NCBI GenBank assembly: GCA_015680685.1
Contig: MNCI01036755.1
Span: 198,538-262,537, forward strand
Origin: Gnetum montanum
Taxonomy: Eukaryota; Streptophyta; Gnetopsida; Gnetales; Gnetaceae
Direction: 5' to 3'
Length of the DNA stretch: 64,000 bases
The position numbers and the translations under genes were made by a program. The notes below the pieces were generated by a model. That model had not been told where the DNA came from. It saw only the letters and a program-made list of their open reading frames with translations, and did not search any database. Of this stretch, positions 9,093 through 19,529 are shown one piece after another. Every line of letters begins with the position of its first letter. Positions within the stretch are counted from its first letter, which is position 1.

Positions 9093-10379
9093 GGCTTCAT
9101 GAGGGAGAAGGAGGGGGGACTTTTGGGAGGTCTCATACATCACACTTTTGAAGATCACACTTTGGAAGGCTACTAGTTAGCACTTAGGCTCTCACTTGAA
9201 GACACACTTTGGGGTCTTCAGAAGAGCATTTGTAAAAAAGATTTGTAAAGACGATTACTTGTAAAATGGCTTGCTAAAGGAAAGATTTGAGCCTCTTTGT
9301 CATAGTCCTGTGAGTTATGTTTTATTCTTGTTTTTTTTAAATTGTTTAGCTAGTGGTTTGGATAGTATCATCCTTGGCAAGTAATTTTGGGATTTTTAGA
9401 TTGCTCTTATTGTTCTTGTTGCCGGATAGAAATTTCTATTAAAATTTTGCAATAGAGGCACTTGTGTTTAAAATCATTAAGAGCATTTTAGTAGTAAATT
9501 TTGTTATTGTGCAATGTATAGGAAATGCTATTGGGATTGTTGAAAGAGAGCCTCTATTTGTAGTCACGCTATTGAACAATTCAGTAGTCAAGAGGGTTCA
9601 GAAAATCTTTGGTATTTTGATGGGACTAGAATAGCTTCTTTTTATCTTTAAAGTGAATTTCCGTTGTATTTCAATCAGAAATTATCAAGTCTTTCAATGG
9701 TTCTGTTTGAATGCAATCGTTGACATCTATTATCTAGCCAAAATGGAGTCTCGTACGTGGTAGTTTACGCAGAAATTTTTGGTAGCATAGTAGGATTATC
9801 TTAAAGAAATTACTTGTTTGAGCCTTGGAAGTTTGAACAATTCGTAGATATTGAATTTGGGATAGCTTTATTGCAAAGTGTTTACTTGTGTCATTTTACC
9901 TTGTTGAAATATTTGAGGTCCACAAAAATCTACTTTCTTTTCTTTTCTATCTATTTCCATTGAATCTTGCTCTATTTCTAGTTTTCTTGTGGAACTATCT
10001 CTTTCTCTGGGGAAAATTAGGAGTAGATTTGCAGAGTTGTGCTCAAATGTTCTTGCAAAATTTTATTTGTTACAAGTAAGTATTATAAGGACCATGTAGA
10101 CTAGGCAGTTGAACAAAATAGGAAATTTTCAACAACTCACAGTACTTGGCAAAGTTGGCTGAATCTCTTTAAAGTAAGTCATTTGTAGTTTACACACAAT
10201 GCAATCGTTACATTTCTCACAACCACACGCCGCAATAGCACATACACATACTCACATTAACTACTGAATTTATTTGGAGGTATTTGGGCCTTGGTGTTGC
10301 CAGAGACCATCAGGCACCTAAATCCTATTTGAGGACACTCGTTGGTGGTTGTGTCCCAAACGGTCACCAACAGTTCTTT

Positions 10380-10397
10380 TTGCACTAGAAAGAGGGC
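10380..10397 (+). other. primer-binding-site position of E1, degenerate
   Basis: TTGCACTAGAAAGAGGGC lies eight bases after the LTR end and corresponds to TGGTGCTAGAAGAAGGGC in E2. The obligatory TGG has become TGC. I cannot say which tRNA it pairs with. Confidence 0.5.
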
Positions 10398-10492
10398 TGA
10401 AAATTAAGCCTCTAGGTTCATAAGCCTTATAATTTTAGCACATCAACAATTCTTTGTTATTATAAAGGCTTAAGAAATACTATTTTCAGTTC

Positions 10493-10705
10493 ATGACCAA
10501 GAAGATTGATATTATGGAAAATTTCAAAGTTTCAAAAGATATTATAGATTCAAAGATTGATTCTTCATCAGAAGAAGAACAAAAGAAAGTTTTTGAGGAA
10601 ACAAGTAGTGGAATGAAAACTAGAAGATTAAGAAGATCACCCATTATATCTGGTCTATCAATTTGTAAGAGAAGATCTAGAAAGTCTAAGAGTTCAACAT
10701 TTTAA
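10493..10705 (+). CDS. ORF1 of E1, small Ser/Lys-rich leader protein
   Basis: Seventy residues beginning MTKKIDIMENFKVSKDI, with an acidic SSSEEEQKK stretch and a basic end (RRLRRS, KRRSRKSK). E2 has a 68-residue equivalent at 19314-19520. In both, the TAA is followed by nine bases and the ATG of gag in the same frame. The shared stop suggests either a true separate small protein ahead of gag or a stop that was read through. No family recognised. Confidence 0.5.
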   Translation: MTKKIDIMENFKVSKDIIDSKIDSSSEEEQKKVFEETSSGMKTRRLRRSPIISGLSICKRRSRKSKSSTF

Positions 10706-10714
10706 AGGAATAGG

Positions 10715-12639
10715 ATGGCAAATCCTTGGAAATGAGTTACACCATTAGGATTTCAAAATTACAATGATATTTTTAAGGTAGTTTACAAATATTTGCCTAA
10801 GCCTTTCATTCCTGGAAAAGCTTATTTAGCTGAAGAATATATTCACATGTTTGAGTTAGCTTTAGCTCATGCAAATATTCAAAATCAAGATCAAGCTTGT
10901 AAGTTGTTTGTATCAAATTTAACGGATATGGCTCAGATTTGGTATTTGAACTTACCAAGTAATAGTATTACAAGTTGGGATGACATGAAGAATTTTTTCT
11001 TGGCCCAGTTTGGTAATCAATTAGATCAACAACAACTATACTATGGGCTAGTACAAGCTAAGTAAGGAGTTAAAGAGTCAATTAGAGATTTTAACATCAA
11101 GTTTCAACAAATTTGTGTACTCTTTCAAAGACAATATAGGCCATCAGAAGAAATGCTCAAAGAAAATTATCTTAAAGCTGTCAACCCCAACATTTCAGTT
11201 TGGTTAAGGAGAACTCCAAACTTAACTACACTAAGTGACTACTTTAGTGAAGCTATACAGTTAGAAAAATAGTTGAACTTGAATCCCAAAGAAAATATTG
11301 CGATTCAAAAAAGAGAAGAAAGAGTTATGATTCCTAGCAAAATTTTGCTCAATTTAAAGCTTTACCGGGTCCATCTCATGTTAAGAAAGAGCAAGAACAT
11401 GAAAGAGTGGGATCTGAAAAAGGACAATTAATGAGAGATATGTCTAACAAAATAGTGAAACTTGAAAAAGCTTTAGCAAGAGTTAATATCAAGGAAGAAA
11501 GGAAAAATAGGAAGCATAAACATCAAGACACTAAGTTAGCAGAAGATGAGGTTGAAAGTGAACTTATTATGTCCAACTTTTTTTATATTGAATCTGATAA
11601 TGAGTTATCTAGTGTTCACTATGCAAGTAAATCTTCTAGCAATGGATCTAGTGATACTTCTTCTCTATCAAGTTCCGAAGAAGATATGTCTTCAGATGAG
11701 GAATGTAATAACAATAAGGAAAATGGATATAGTCTTTGATCTAAAGAAATACTAACTACTTCTAGACCCCTAAAGGTTATTACTAATCCATTTACTAAGA
11801 GAAAAGCTTTTGAGCCAAATAGAAGAAATAAGAATGAAGGTAAAGACAATCAAGTAGAGCAAAGCACTCCAAATTAGTCTTTCAATAAATAGATAAAGAG
11901 ATCAAGCTTTATTGGCAATGAAGAATATGATTTGATAGAAGACCTTAAACATGTCAAGGCCAATATTAGCCTCTATCAGTTGCTTCAAATAGAAGATCAG
12001 CAAAGAAAGGCTTTAGAATTCATTAAAGGTAAAAGGAGAGCTAGAGAATCAGAATTAAGTTATGTGTCTAACAATGATGAAAATTTAAAGACTTCATATG
12101 ACAAGGAAGCTCCTCCTTTCCTTTTGACAATGAAATTAAAGGATAAATTCTTACACAATTGTTTGGTTGATTCTAGAGCTACGTCTACTATAATGCCATT
12201 ATCTATATGTGAGAAACTTGGTTTGATTCCTAAAAAGTCAAATAAGAAGATTGTTCAGATGGATAAAAGTAGAGTGAAGATTGTGGGTTAATTATCAAAT
12301 GTCCTATTGGAAATTGCTTTTGAACCCCGCATCAGAAGTAGAGTAACTATTCAAGTGGTAGATATACCAGATTCACATAGTCTCTTATTAAGTAGAAGTT
12401 GGAGCAAGAATTTCTTAGGTTGCATATCAACAGATTATTCTCACATGTGGCTACCTTGGAAAGGAGAACCGAATCAAGTATACATCTATAGTGAACCTTT
12501 CATAATTGATAACATTACTTCAAATGGAAGAAGTAAAATGGTTGAAAAAGGAGGTGTTGATAACAAAATTTGTACACTCCAAGAAAATGAAAATTTATTT
12601 GAGAAAGAGGATGAGAGGATTACCGAAGACAAATCTTAA
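10715..12639 (+). pseudogene. E1 gag-protease, frameshifted
   Basis: Gag begins MANPWK, as in E2. The capsid region holds DMAQIWYLNLPSNSITSWDD, the A-x-x-W-Y...S-I-x-S-W pattern of plant gypsy Gag. Stops occur at 11063 and 11270, a one-base loss near 11336 shifts the frame (E2 has CCTATGCAAG, E1 CCTAGCAAA), and more stops follow (11737, 11876, 12288). An acidic serine-rich linker (about 11560-11740) precedes the protease. The active site reads VDSRATSTIMPL: the glycine of D-S-G is arginine, which should abolish activity. The frame ends at 12637 shortly after the deletion junction. Confidence 0.85.
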
Positions 12640-12964
12640 GAGGATCAAGTTGAAAACTCTAACAAGCCAAAAATAATAGAGAGATTGCTTACGAGAGGGT
12701 TAGAGATATGAGGATTCCTACCAAAGTAATCCTCTCCATTCTCTTCCCATCTCAAGAATAGTCCATGAACAAAGAACTTGATGATGTACAGTTTGTTTGT
12801 TTTGTTAGGAATGAGGTTTTTATACCATCACATCTTATGTTTGATGGGAATTTTCCTCCAAAAAGATTTCTATTTAGCTGTAAAATTTCAATGAAAGTTT
12901 CACTATGTTTCAGTTTTAAAATATGGTTGCATAAATTTCTTTAAGCTTTTAAAGGGGGCAAAAA
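12640..12964 (+). other. E1 post-deletion tail and polypurine tract
   Basis: About 310 bases matching the E2 stretch 25530-25852, with a degenerate frame, then the purine run AAAGGGGGCAAAA (12951-12964) directly before the 3' LTR. The purine run is the expected primer for plus-strand synthesis. Confidence 0.75.
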
Positions 12965-13450
12965 TGTTGGCACATTTTGGCCATTCAATGGAACAGGCTT
13001 TATAAGGTTATGGTGATTTTTGAAAAATTTAAAAGAGATTGTTGAGATTTTGTTTCTTCACCTTGAAGTCTACCATGTCGATTAAGACAAGCTTTTGCTA
13101 ATTGGTTCACATCCACAAAGGCATGGTTGAATGTCCCAAAATCTTAGAGGCCTTGTTCAACTTGCATCCTTGAACCAACCAATACACAAAAGTTGTAGAG
13201 CCTCCTTCCAAGGACCATGTTCCCCATATGCAAAAATCATACCATTCCATGGGATTTCATCCCTTGTTGGCATTCGGACAAAATGAGCCTAGAATCATGA
13301 ACACTACCAAAACCTTAACTTATCTAGGCACATACATTGGTGCTAAAATCCAAAATTTAAATCTTTCTACCATAAGACAGGAAGACTAGCACACTATTCT
13401 CTGATTCCTTAAATAAAACACTGCAAATTTGTTGGGCACAGTGATCAGCC

Positions 13451-13815
13451 ATGGTGGCCATCATATCGATTTGGGTTCTTCCACAGTATATTTTTCTGGA
13501 ATTGAAGACATATTTGGGCTAGTGGGAGCTGCAGGAATATTTCTACGATTAGCATGAGGAGCCTTGGCGTTGCTCTGTATGTTAGTGCCCTCGGAGACGA
13601 CAGTTTTATCTCTAGTCTTTTGATCAAAATTATCAACAAAACATGTAGATTAATAGGAAAAGAGGATTGTGGAGGCGTGAACAATGAGTGCAACATGTTT
13701 CTAATGGAATTCTTTGATGTTCTTCTGCATAGACGTGGCCAGCAAGGCCATCAGATTCCACACCTGCCTGTTAACCGTCAAAAATTCTACTGCATCTCCT
13801 CGATGATGTCGAGCT
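13451..13815 (+). pseudogene. NPF (NRT1/PTR family) transporter fragment, E1 3' LTR copy
   Basis: In frame: MVAIISIWVLPQYIFLELKT, one TAG, then LQEYFYD. This matches the NPF segment LLPQY...GLQEFFYDQ that precedes the MRSLG-ALYLS motif. That motif follows one frame over (MRSLGVALYVSALGDDSFIS near 13554), then the frame is lost near 13680. Homology thus starts about 100 bases earlier than in the 5' LTR copy, which has lost the first half at its N. The order of the transporter segments is kept, so one contiguous piece was taken. The fragment is non-functional. Confidence 0.78.
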
Positions 13816-15221
13816 TTTGAATGAGGCCTGGGAGGCCATTATTGCTATTTTGCAATGTCTCCTCTGTGAAGCGCCCCCCCATTGTTAGGGTTTTTGCCAC
13901 CTGTGCCCTCCCACGTTTCACCGACGACCCCAAGAACGCCGAAATTCAAAAGTGTGGAAAAATGCTCTGTAATTTATGCCGGATAGATTTATGATGAAGG
14001 GGCATGAAAACGCAGCATATTTTTGTTAGAATTTTGGATGATTCCCTTCGATGAAGGAAGAAGAATTTTTCCTGGCATGGCTTCGGCTCTGTGGTAGCTT
14101 AGGGTTTGTTTTGAAGCTCTGGTTTTTCACAGTGACTGCGCGCGAGTTTATGGGAGGATAGATGGCCAGTGGCGGGAGGATGCACAGTGGCAAAGAGGGC
14201 TGCAGTGGCATCAGCAACGAACTGATGGCAGTGAAGATCATGTATAGATTGGAAGAGAAGACTTCAGGCCAGGCCAAAGCCTTGCTCCATAGCATGCGAG
14301 CAGAGGACAGAAACACCTGACCGCGATCTGTTGTTGTTGAGGTTATTTGAGGTCCTGACATTCCTTTCCACCATGGGAGATTGGACAAGTCTGAGCAGGA
14401 TCAGCCAGAAGAGGGATGTCTGCCTAATGCAACCAAAGGTACCGTGAGGGTTCTAACAGAAAAATCTACACAACGCCAACATTTTTCAGACAGACCAATA
14501 GCATCGATCATTCTTGACCGATGGCGATCCTGTTCTTGTGCCAACGTCACACTTGTAGTCCCTAATTTGTGTAAAAAAAATAATAAGAACAAAAATCCAT
14601 CAGCTAAGAACAAGGAACTCCATTCTGGGTAGCTTCAAAACCGTGGCAGTCTGCATTCAGGGGAATAACGATCCAAGATTTCTAGTAAGAGGCAGCAACG
14701 ACAAAATCATTTGCAATTGGAGACGCTATGGCAGTAAAGAGAATATTACACTTTTGGGTAGTGCCAAACCTTTGAAGAATGTAATTATGTATGAAATTGA
14801 GTCCAACACTGTGAAGCCTTGGATGTCAATTCATTACTTATATATTTGTTAGAGTCATTGCCAAAACATATTCATTATGTATGTAGTTTTAAAGAATTCA
14901 TGGGATAGTTATATGAACACACCATTTGGCCACCATAGCTTTTATTTTCTATAGTGGTAATTTTTTGTGAAAATTATAACTTCTTAGCCTTAATCCCATG
15001 ATGTTTATAACCACCACCAAGGACACTTGTTAATTGTAGCCTTTTTTATCTCTTTGGTGGTTGCAACCACCAAAAATTGTTGTAACTTACCTAACTTGTT
15101 GGGCAAGTAACCTCCTAACTTGTTGGGCAAGTAATCTCCTAATTGGTTGGCCAAGTTACTTGGGAGAGAAGTTAGGTGAGATATTTTTGAATATGTAACT
15201 TCCCTACCTACCTTTGAACCC

Positions 15222-15229
15222 TATAAAAA
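15222..15229 (+). promoter_or_regulatory. TATA box of the E1 3' LTR
   Basis: TATAAAAA in the context GAACCCTATAAAAAGGCTTC, as in the other three LTRs of this family. Confidence 0.8.
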
Positions 15230-16534
15230 GGCTTCAGGGGTCAAGGAGGAGAATATATCATCATCACTTCTCACATCACACTTGGGGTCTCATACATCAC
15301 ACTTTGAAGGCTACTAGTTAGCACTTGGGCTCTCACTTGGAGACAATTTGAGTCTTGGGGAGAAGAGCATTTTGTAAAGAAGAAGTTGTGACGATTGCTT
15401 GCAAGATGGCTTGCTAGAATAAAGATTTCAGCCTCTTTGTCATGGTCCTGTGAGTTATGCATTTCATTTTTTGTTTTGTTTAAATTGTTTAGCTAGTGGT
15501 TTAGATAGTATCATCCTTGGCAAGTAATTTTGGGATTTTTAGATTGCTCTTACTGTTCTTGTTGCCCGATAGAAATTTCTATTAAAATTTTGCCATAGAA
15601 GCGCTTGTGTTTAAAAGCCTTAAGAGCATTTTAGTAGTAAATTTCATTATTGTGCAACGTGTGGGAACTGCTATTGGGATTGTTGTAAGAGAGCCTCTGT
15701 TTGTAGTCACGCCGTTGAACAATTCAGTAGTCGAGAGGGTTCAGAAAATCTTTGGTATTTTGATGGGACCAGAATAGCTTCTTTTTATCTTTAAAGTGAA
15801 TTTCCCTGGTATTTCAATCAGAAATTATCAAGTCTTTTAAAGGTTCTGTTTGAATGCAATCATTGACATCTATTATCTAGTCAAAATGGAGTCTCGTACG
15901 TGGTAGTTTACGTAGCAATTTTTGGTAGCATAGTAGGATTGTCTTAAAGAAATTGCTTGTTTGAGCCTTGGAAGTTTGAACAATTCGTAGATATTGAATT
16001 TGGGATAGCTTTATTGCGAAGTGTTTACTTGTGTCATTTTGCCTTGTTAAAATATTTGAGGTCCACACAAATCTACTTTCTTTTCTTTTCTGTCTATTTC
16101 TATTCAATCTTGCTCTATTTCTAGTTTTCTTGTGGAACTATCTCTTTCTCTGGGGAAAATTAGGAGTAGATTTGCAGAGTTGTGCTCAAATGTTTTTGCA
16201 AAATTTTATTTGTTACAAGTAGGTATTATAAGGACCACGTAGACTAGGCAGTTGAACAAAATAGGAAATTTTCAACAACTCATAGTACTTGGCAAAGTTG
16301 GCTGAATCTCTTTAAAGTAAGTCATTTTTAGTTTACACACAATGCAATCATTACATTTCTCACAACCGCACGCCGCAACAGCACATACACATACTCACAT
16401 TAACTACTGAGTTTATTTGGAGGTATCTAGGCCTTGGTGTTGCCAGAGACCAGCAGGCACCTAAATCTTGTTCAAGGATACTCGTTGGTGGTCGCGTCCC
16501 AAATGGTCGCCAATAGAAGCGTCATCAACAAAGG

Positions 16535-16705
16535 CACTGACAAACAATGTTGGGGTGAACTAGTTATCTGGAGATATTTCCAGGCATTCAAACTCTTGAG
16601 GGATGGCAGGAAGATCCTCAATCAATTTTATCAAACTTGGCCTTTCTATAGCCACATCAGAGGATACAATTAATTTTTCATGAATAGAAAAATCATCAGA
16701 AGTTT
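16535..16705 (-). pseudogene. unidentified captured coding-like fragment, second part, 5' LTR copy
   Basis: On the minus strand the frame reads VAIERPSLIKLIEDLPAIPQ and EFECLEIS, then a stop, then FTPTLFVSAFVDDA. The 3' LTR copy at 26603-26833 is open over 76 residues. Substitutions between copies look conservative. No family recognised; it adjoins the HSP70 piece but lies on the other strand. Confidence 0.4.
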
Positions 16706-16708
16706 GGC

Positions 16709-17325
16709 ATTCACAACACATTCACCAAGATGAAGCAAATTGTGGAGGCATACCTGGGCACCACCGTCTGACATGCCATCATCACGGTGCCCACATACTT
16801 CAATGACTCGTAGTGCCAGGCCACCAAAGACACTCGCACCATCACTGGCCTCAACGTCATGCACATCATCAACGAATCGATGGTGGTGGAAATCGTGTAT
16901 GGGCTAGACAAGAAGGCCTTGGGCTAGTTCAAGGCAGAGCGCAACGTGCTCATCTTCGACCTCGGTGGTGGCACCTTCAATGTCTCCATTCTGAGCATCG
17001 AGGAGGGCATCTTCAAGGCCTCCATCAATGACATTGTGCTCGTGGACGATTGTACGCGGATCCTAAAGGTCTAGAAGCTGCTTTAGGAATTTTTTTTAAC
17101 GACAAGTAGCTCTGCAAGAGCATCAACTCTGACGAGGCCATTGCCTACACTGCAGCCATACAGGCTACCATTCTCTCCAACGAGTCCAGTGACAAGGTCC
17201 AGGACCTGCTTCTCCTCGACGTGACTCCGCTATCCCTGGGCATCAAGATGATGGGTGTCAAAAACAACATCACCATCACCAACGACAAAGTGTGGTTGAT
17301 AAAGGATGAGATCGAGCGCATGGTT
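16709..17325 (+). pseudogene. internally deleted HSP70 fragment in the E2 5' LTR
   Basis: The reading TKMKQIVEAYLGTTV begins a clear match to eukaryotic HSP70: the PTYFNDS segment (PAYFNDS in HSP70), [35 protein letters not shown] and [10 protein letters not shown]. The sequence then jumps past the middle of the ATPase domain to an [13 protein letters not shown] segment (VVLVGGSTRIPKV), [19 protein letters not shown] and [18 protein letters not shown], and jumps again to NITITNDK and DEIERMV of the substrate-binding domain. Four in-frame stops (for example after GTTV) and a frame slip near 17090 make it a pseudogene. It is GC-rich compared with the surrounding LTR. The two joins suggest deletions during or after capture of a cDNA or exon sequence. 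Confidence 0.88.
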
Positions 17326-18007
17326 TAAGGCAAAGGCAGGACAAGGCAAAGCAAGACAACACAAAAACAAAGGTTACAACAGCCACAGTTTTTTACAGAA
17401 CACACGGCAACATTACTGAACATGGTGGCAGAGCCTTCTTTCATGGTGGCAGTTGATATACAGTTCTGTCAGGGCGGGATAATTTGAAATTATTTGCCGG
17501 CAGTTCCAAGCCTGGCACCTTCACATTCGGAGACGTTCTAACAGCACCAAGAAGCTAGTAGCAAATTTTACACATTTAAAATACAAATTTGCAAGGATTA
17601 GCCTTATTGACTCTAAAGACCATATAGCCGCCTCAACCAATATTACATTAAGGTGTGTACAAAATTACCTTTTTACTACCACTCGTTTATAAAATTACTA
17701 GGGCTTCAATAATATTTAACATTTAAAACTTAAAAATTATAAACAAATAAAAATAAAAATAAAAATTATATGGAGCTCTTGGATTTATTTTAAAAAATTA
17801 TTATTATTGCTTATAAAAGAAATATTTGTAAAGACACATGCCAATATTAGCATGATTTTCTCCTAACTTTCCTAACTTGTTGGGCAAGTAATCTACTAAC
17901 TTGTTGGGCAAGTAATGTCTCCTAACTTATTGGGCAAGCTATAACTTCCTTACTTGGGAGAGAAGTTAGCTAAGATATTTTGAAATATGTAACTACCTTT
18001 TGAACCC

Positions 18008-18015
18008 TATAAAAA
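18008..18015 (+). promoter_or_regulatory. TATA box of the E2 5' LTR
   Basis: TATAAAAA after GAACCC, same context as in the other LTRs of this family. It lies about 680 bases downstream of the HSP70 piece, so the captured sequence is in U3. Confidence 0.8.
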
Positions 18016-19195
18016 GGCTTCAGGGGTAAGAGGACTTACATCACACACTTGGGGTCACACATTGTGAAAGATTGCTTGTAAGATGGCTTGCTAAAGAAAA
18101 TATTTTAACCTCTTTGTCATAGTCTTGTGAGTTATGCTTATTATTTTTTATTTTGTTTAAATTTTTTATCTAGTGGTTTAGATAGTATCATGCTTGGCAA
18201 GTAATTTTGAGATTTTTAGATTGCTCATATTGTTCTTGTTGCACGATAGAAATTTCTATTAAAATTTTTCCATTGAAGCGCTTGTGTTTGAAAGCCTTAA
18301 GAGCATTTTAGTAGTAAATTTGATTATTGTGCAACGTATAAGAACCACTATTGGGATTGTTGTAAGAGAGCCTCTTCTTGTAGTCAAGCCGTTGAATGAT
18401 TCAATAGTCAAGAGGGTTCAAAAAATCTTTGGTATTTTGATGGGACCAGAATAGCTTCTTTTCTCTTTAAAGTGAATCTCTATGGTATTTCAATAAGAAA
18501 TTGTCAAGTCTTTTGAAGGTTCTATTGAATGCAAATTTTGGCGTCCATTATCTAGCCAAAATGGAGTCTCGTACATGATAGTTTTACGCAGCAATTTTTG
18601 GTAGCATAGTAGGATTGTCTTGAAAAAATTGCTTATTTGAGCCTTGGAAGTTTTGAACAATTTGTAGTTATTGAATTTGGAATAGCTTTATTGAGAAGTG
18701 TTTACTCGTATCATTTTACCTTGTTTAAACATTTTAGGTCTTAACACAAATCTACTTTCTTTTTTGTCTATTTCCATTGAATCTTGCTCTATTTCTAGTT
18801 TTCTTGTGGAACTATCTCTTTCTCTGGGGAAAATTAGAAGTAGATTTGCAGAGTTATGCTTAAATTTTTTTGCAAAAATTTATTTGTTACAAGTAGGTAT
18901 TATAAGGACCGTGTAGACTAGGCAATTAAACAAAATAGGAACTTTCAAGAACTCACAGTACTTGGCAAAGTTGGCTGAATCTCTTTAAGATAAGTCATTT
19001 GTAGTTTACACACAATGCACTCATTTCATTTTTCACAACCACACACCGCAACAGCACACACACATACTCACATTAACTACTGAGTTTATTTGGAGGTATT
19101 TAGGCCTTGGTGTTGCCAGAGACTATCAAGTACCTAAATCCTGTTCGAGGACACTTGTTGGTGGTCGCGTCCCAAACGGTCTTCACCAGTTCTTT

Positions 19196-19213
19196 TGGTG
19201 CTAGAAGAAGGGC
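19196..19213 (+). other. primer-binding site of E2
   Basis: TGGTGCTAGAAGAAGGGC, starting eight bases after the LTR. It begins with the TGG expected to pair with the CCA end of a tRNA, and it resembles the E4 site (TGGCAATAGGAGGGCCC). The tRNA is not assigned. Confidence 0.6.
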
Positions 19214-19313
19214 TGAAAATTTAGCCTCTAAGTGCATAAGCCTTATAATTTTAGCACATCAACCATTCTTTGTTACTATAAAGGCTTAAGAAATTAGATA
19301 CTATTTTCAGTTC

Positions 19314-19520
19314 ATGACCAAGAAGATTGATAGTTTAGAAAATTTAACAGTTTCAAAAGATATTCTTGATTTTAAGACTGATTCTTCATCAGAAGAAGAA
19401 CAAAAGAAAGATTTTGAGTTGGGAACAAGTAGTGGAGTGAAAACTAGAAGATCATCCATTATATCTAATTTATTGATTCGTAAAAAAAGATCTAGAAAGT
19501 TTAAGAGTTCAATTATCTAA
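19314..19520 (+). CDS. ORF1 of E2, small leader protein
   Basis: Sixty-eight residues from MTKKIDSLENLTVSKDIL, acidic SSSEEEQKKDF in the middle and a basic KKRSRKFKSS end. The copy in E1 (10493-10705) differs by substitutions and small in-frame indels only, and both end at the same stop nine bases before gag. This conservation between two independent elements argues that the small frame is real. Other Tat-branch elements such as Ogre are known to have an extra ORF before gag, but I see no similarity I could name. Confidence 0.55.
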   Translation: MTKKIDSLENLTVSKDILDFKTDSSSEEEQKKDFELGTSSGVKTRRSSIISNLLIRKKRSRKFKSSII

Positions 19521-19529
19521 AGGAATAGG

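Larger units (their letters stand above)
7082..10372 (+). repeat. 5' LTR of E1
   Basis: Aligns along its length with 12965-16515. It lacks about 210 bases present in the 3' copy (13300-13508), exactly at the N at 7417, so this is probably missing assembly sequence. A second N at 8878 marks where the two LTRs stop matching for about 150 bases. It contains an NPF fragment, a trace of HSP70, other GC-rich host-like sequence (7700-8740, origin unknown) and a TATA box at 9085. It ends CCAACA at 10372. Confidence 0.85.
7082..16515 (+). mobile_element. E1: pol-deleted relative of E2, inside the E2 5' LTR
   Basis: 5' LTR 7082-10372, internal part 10373-12964, 3' LTR 12965-16515, flanked by GAAGC. 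Only ORF1, gag and protease are left: after the protease the sequence jumps to the part that in E2 follows integrase (VENSNKPK-type residues near 12650 match VESSTKPE near 25530). The two LTRs together are longer than the body. It is a non-autonomous element that would need pol from an E2-like partner. The outer ends read TATTGG and CCAATA, while the inner LTR ends keep CCAACA and TGTTGG. Confidence 0.9.
12965..16515 (+). repeat. 3' LTR of E1
   Basis: About 3.55 kb, starting TGTTGGC and ending GCCAATA. It is the more complete copy and shows the full NPF fragment. The TATA box is at 15222-15229. The last 1.3 kb is similar to the end of the E2 LTR. Open frames at 14026-14388 (-), 14401-14613 (-) and 15877-16222 are in this repeat, and I cannot tie them to a family. 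Confidence 0.9.
16516..19188 (+). repeat. 5' LTR of E2, second part
   Basis: Continues the LTR from 7081 after E1, matching 26630-29288. It holds the minus-strand unidentified piece (16535-16705), the HSP70 fragment (16709-17325), an AT-rich stretch (17690-17900), the TATA box at 18008 and the U5 part. It ends TCACCA at 19188, where the 3' LTR has CCAAAA and E1 CCAACA. Confidence 0.88.

Noticed and set aside
16709-17325. Functional heat-shock gene
   Set aside because: In-frame stops, two large internal deletions and duplication in both LTRs show a captured fragment.
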